Shown: piece after piece, positions 13,618 through 14,913 of the stretch
Numbering within the stretch: the stretch's first letter is position 1
Layout: each line of letters opens with the position of its first letter
NCBI GenBank assembly: GCA_900552725.1
Contig: USAT01000043.1
Span: 1 to 14,913, forward strand
DNA length: 14,913 nt
From: an uncultured Eubacteriales bacterium
Lineage (GTDB): Bacteria > Bacillota > Clostridia > Oscillospirales > Oscillospiraceae
Reading direction: 5' to 3'
Made by a program: the position numbers and the translations under genes
The notes under the pieces: generated by a model
Seen by the model: only the letters and a program-made list of their open reading frames with translations
What the model was told of the DNA's origin: nothing
Database searches by the model: none

Positions 13618-13710
13618 TAAATCCCCCAGAAGTAGCTCTGACTGCGCTCTTGGAAATAGTTATGTAAACTCATATCCTCATTTGTATTACACGCCCAAGA
13701 CATTCAGGAT

Positions 13711-14913
13711 TTACAGACTTTGTTCATAGCCCTGTGCCTGCTCGTGGTCGTCCTGCTTATGTCCCATCGCCAGCCGCTTTTGGATGAGCTTTTTGCGTCG
13801 CTTGGAGTCCACGCGGATACCCATTGGATTGCTGGGCGGCACAGCGTTCTCGCGAAAGATTTGCACCATCTGATGGAACAATCTGATAGTTGAATTCAGC
13901 AGATACTCGGATGGAAGCCGTGCGAACTGAGAAGTTATGGACGAAATATGCTCATCTGTAAGCAGAGGATTTGCAGAAGTCTGCGCAGAAGATTCTTCAA
14001 GCTGACAGCGCAAACGCTCCGCTTCCTGGATAATGGCATTCTTAATGGCACGGAACTCTTTTTGCTGTGAGAGTGGGTTGTGCTGCCTAGGACGGTTCTT
14101 GTAGTAGCCCTCCAGTGTGTCGCGCAGGTCATTCCAGACAGAATAATACGCCGCCACCTCCGGCAGATTTTCGAGTTCATCCACGATGGAATCCACCATA
14201 TCCTTGAGTGGCTTTTTGAGATATCCATACTGCTTTTTACCGTTGACCGTGTGCAGCTCCAGCGCAAGCTCCATGAGCTTTTGCCGAATCGATTCCGGCG
14301 GATCTTCAACTGTTTCTAGCTGGTCAACAATTCTGCGCATGGTTTCCCGCGCCGCTCCGGTCACGTCTTTATAGGCAATATCTTTTTGAACATAGACCGC
14401 TTTCAACTCGTCCGCATAGATCATATTCGTTAAAATGGACTGCAAATGCAACAGCTTATCTTTCCGCAGAAAGCCGTATTTCGGGTCATCTGACCAGAGC
14501 ATCATGTGGATATGCGGATGCTCACCCTCGTCGTGAAATGCTGCATACCAGCGAAGCTGCGACGGTGGAATCTGCATGGCTTCCGCAAAATCCGCCTGTT
14601 TGGAGCGCAGCAGCGCCCGCCAGCTTGCGGCGTTATCGTAGCCAAGCCGCGCGGCATCCTCGCGACGCAGCGAGTAAATAATCGTCCAGACGTTGCCCTC
14701 ATGCGCTTTCAACTCGCCCAACGTCTTTTCCAGATCAACAGCATCTTCGGCTCCAAACAAGCCGTGTTCGCCGTGCTTTTCCGCGCGAGACCGTGTGGCA
14801 ATATAGCGCATATAAATGCTGTCTGCGTTCTTGTCCAGAAACTCCACGCCGTCGCGGGTGGCGATATAATTCATATAACGACCGGCACGTTTTGGATTCA
14901 GAAAGCCTGCTTT
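13711..14913 (-). CDS. MobL/MobP-type relaxase, C-terminal part (partial)
   Basis: This relaxase would nick the element's transfer origin and pilot the strand during mobilization. The frame is open through the right edge; the 13 codons before the first in-window ATG (14874) continue the family-like sequence (PKRAGRYMNYIATRDGVEF), so the true start lies outside the window. A second YIATR repeat follows (MRYIATRSRAEKHG). The metal-binding motif is HDEGEHPHIHMM (HPHIH at 14520-14506), typical of relaxase motif III. The C terminus is charged and helical, ending in a lysine/arginine-rich stretch. It is followed after 247 bases by the integrase gene on the same strand. The name MobL is by resemblance; the relaxase role is fairly sure. 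Confidence 0.85.
   Translation of the reverse strand, partial: KAGFLNPKRAGRYMNYIATRDGVEFLDKNADSIYMRYIATRSRAEKHGEHGLFGAEDAVDLEKTLGELKAHEGNVWTIIYSLRREDAARLGYDNAASWRALLRSKQADFAEAMQIPPSQLRWYAAFHDEGEHPHIHMMLWSDDPKYGFLRKDKLLHLQSILTNMIYADELKAVYVQKDIAYKDVTGAARETMRRIVDQLETVEDPPESIRQKLMELALELHTVNGKKQYGYLKKPLKDMVDSIVDELENLPEVAAYYSVWNDLRDTLEGYYKNRPRQHNPLSQQKEFRAIKNAIIQEAERLRCQLEESSAQTSANPLLTDEHISSITSQFARLPSEYLLNSTIRLFHQMVQIFRENAVPPSNPMGIRVDSKRRKKLIQKRLAMGHKQDDHEQAQGYEQSL

Larger units (their letters stand above)
12108..14913. mobile_element. Left end of an integrated mobilizable element (IME or ICE)
   Basis: From the tRNA-Pro 3' end to the window edge the only genes are a tyrosine recombinase and a MobL-type relaxase, both on the minus strand. 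Base composition falls from the very GC-rich chromosome to a more even mix, with T-rich gaps. No type IV secretion genes are visible here, so self-transmission cannot be judged; a mobilizable element or the end of a larger conjugative element both fit. Confidence 0.8.

Noticed and set aside
1..14913. CRISPR arrays, toxin-antitoxin pairs, restriction systems or retrons
   Set aside because: No regular repeat-spacer array and no such protein families were seen; the mobile element's cargo, where these might be, lies outside the window.

Overview
The window looks like the chromosome of a GC-rich, anaerobic, spore-forming member of the Clostridia, most likely an Oscillospiraceae-type gut bacterium. 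This inference rests on a single-chain pyruvate:ferredoxin oxidoreductase, the sporulation protein YunB, a type III glutamine synthetase, an ANTAR regulator next to a glutamine synthetase gene, strong Shine-Dalgarno sites, and consensus sigma-A promoters. The last 2.8 kb is less GC-rich and belongs to an integrated mobile element.

Layout. Positions 1-1711 (minus) hold the N-terminal half of nifJ with its own promoter. Positions 7372-1884 (minus) form an apparent operon, murD-yunB-ligA-GH13 glycosidase, behind a TTGAAT-17-TATAAT promoter. It joins peptidoglycan precursor synthesis, sporulation, DNA ligation and an intracellular alpha-glucan enzyme. Positions 9582-7483 (minus) encode type III glutamine synthetase (glnN). 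Divergent from it on the plus strand are a short type I glutamine synthetase-like gene (9993-11315) and an ANTAR-domain regulator (11355-11948). A tRNA-Pro(CGG) with promoter and terminator follows (11990-12144). The tRNA 3' end is the probable insertion point of a mobilizable element whose tyrosine integrase (13463-12309) and MobL-type relaxase (13711 to the window edge, partial) lie in the window.

The most interesting part is the region between the two glutamine synthetase genes (about 9583-9992). Each gene has a near-perfect sigma-A promoter followed at once by an intrinsic terminator. In both leaders a short hairpin with a hexaloop (AAAGGC and AAAGAC, with A at loop position 1 and G at position 4) uses the same bases as the 5' arm of the terminator, so hairpin and terminator cannot form together. 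This matches the known logic of ANTAR antitermination, and an ANTAR protein is encoded two genes away. I infer a self-contained circuit in which one ANTAR protein controls readthrough into both divergent glutamine synthetase genes. The protein's receiver domain appears to lack the phosphoacceptor aspartate. The type I-like enzyme lacks the flap glutamate of canonical glutamine synthetases and has a shortened C terminus, so its substrate is open to question.
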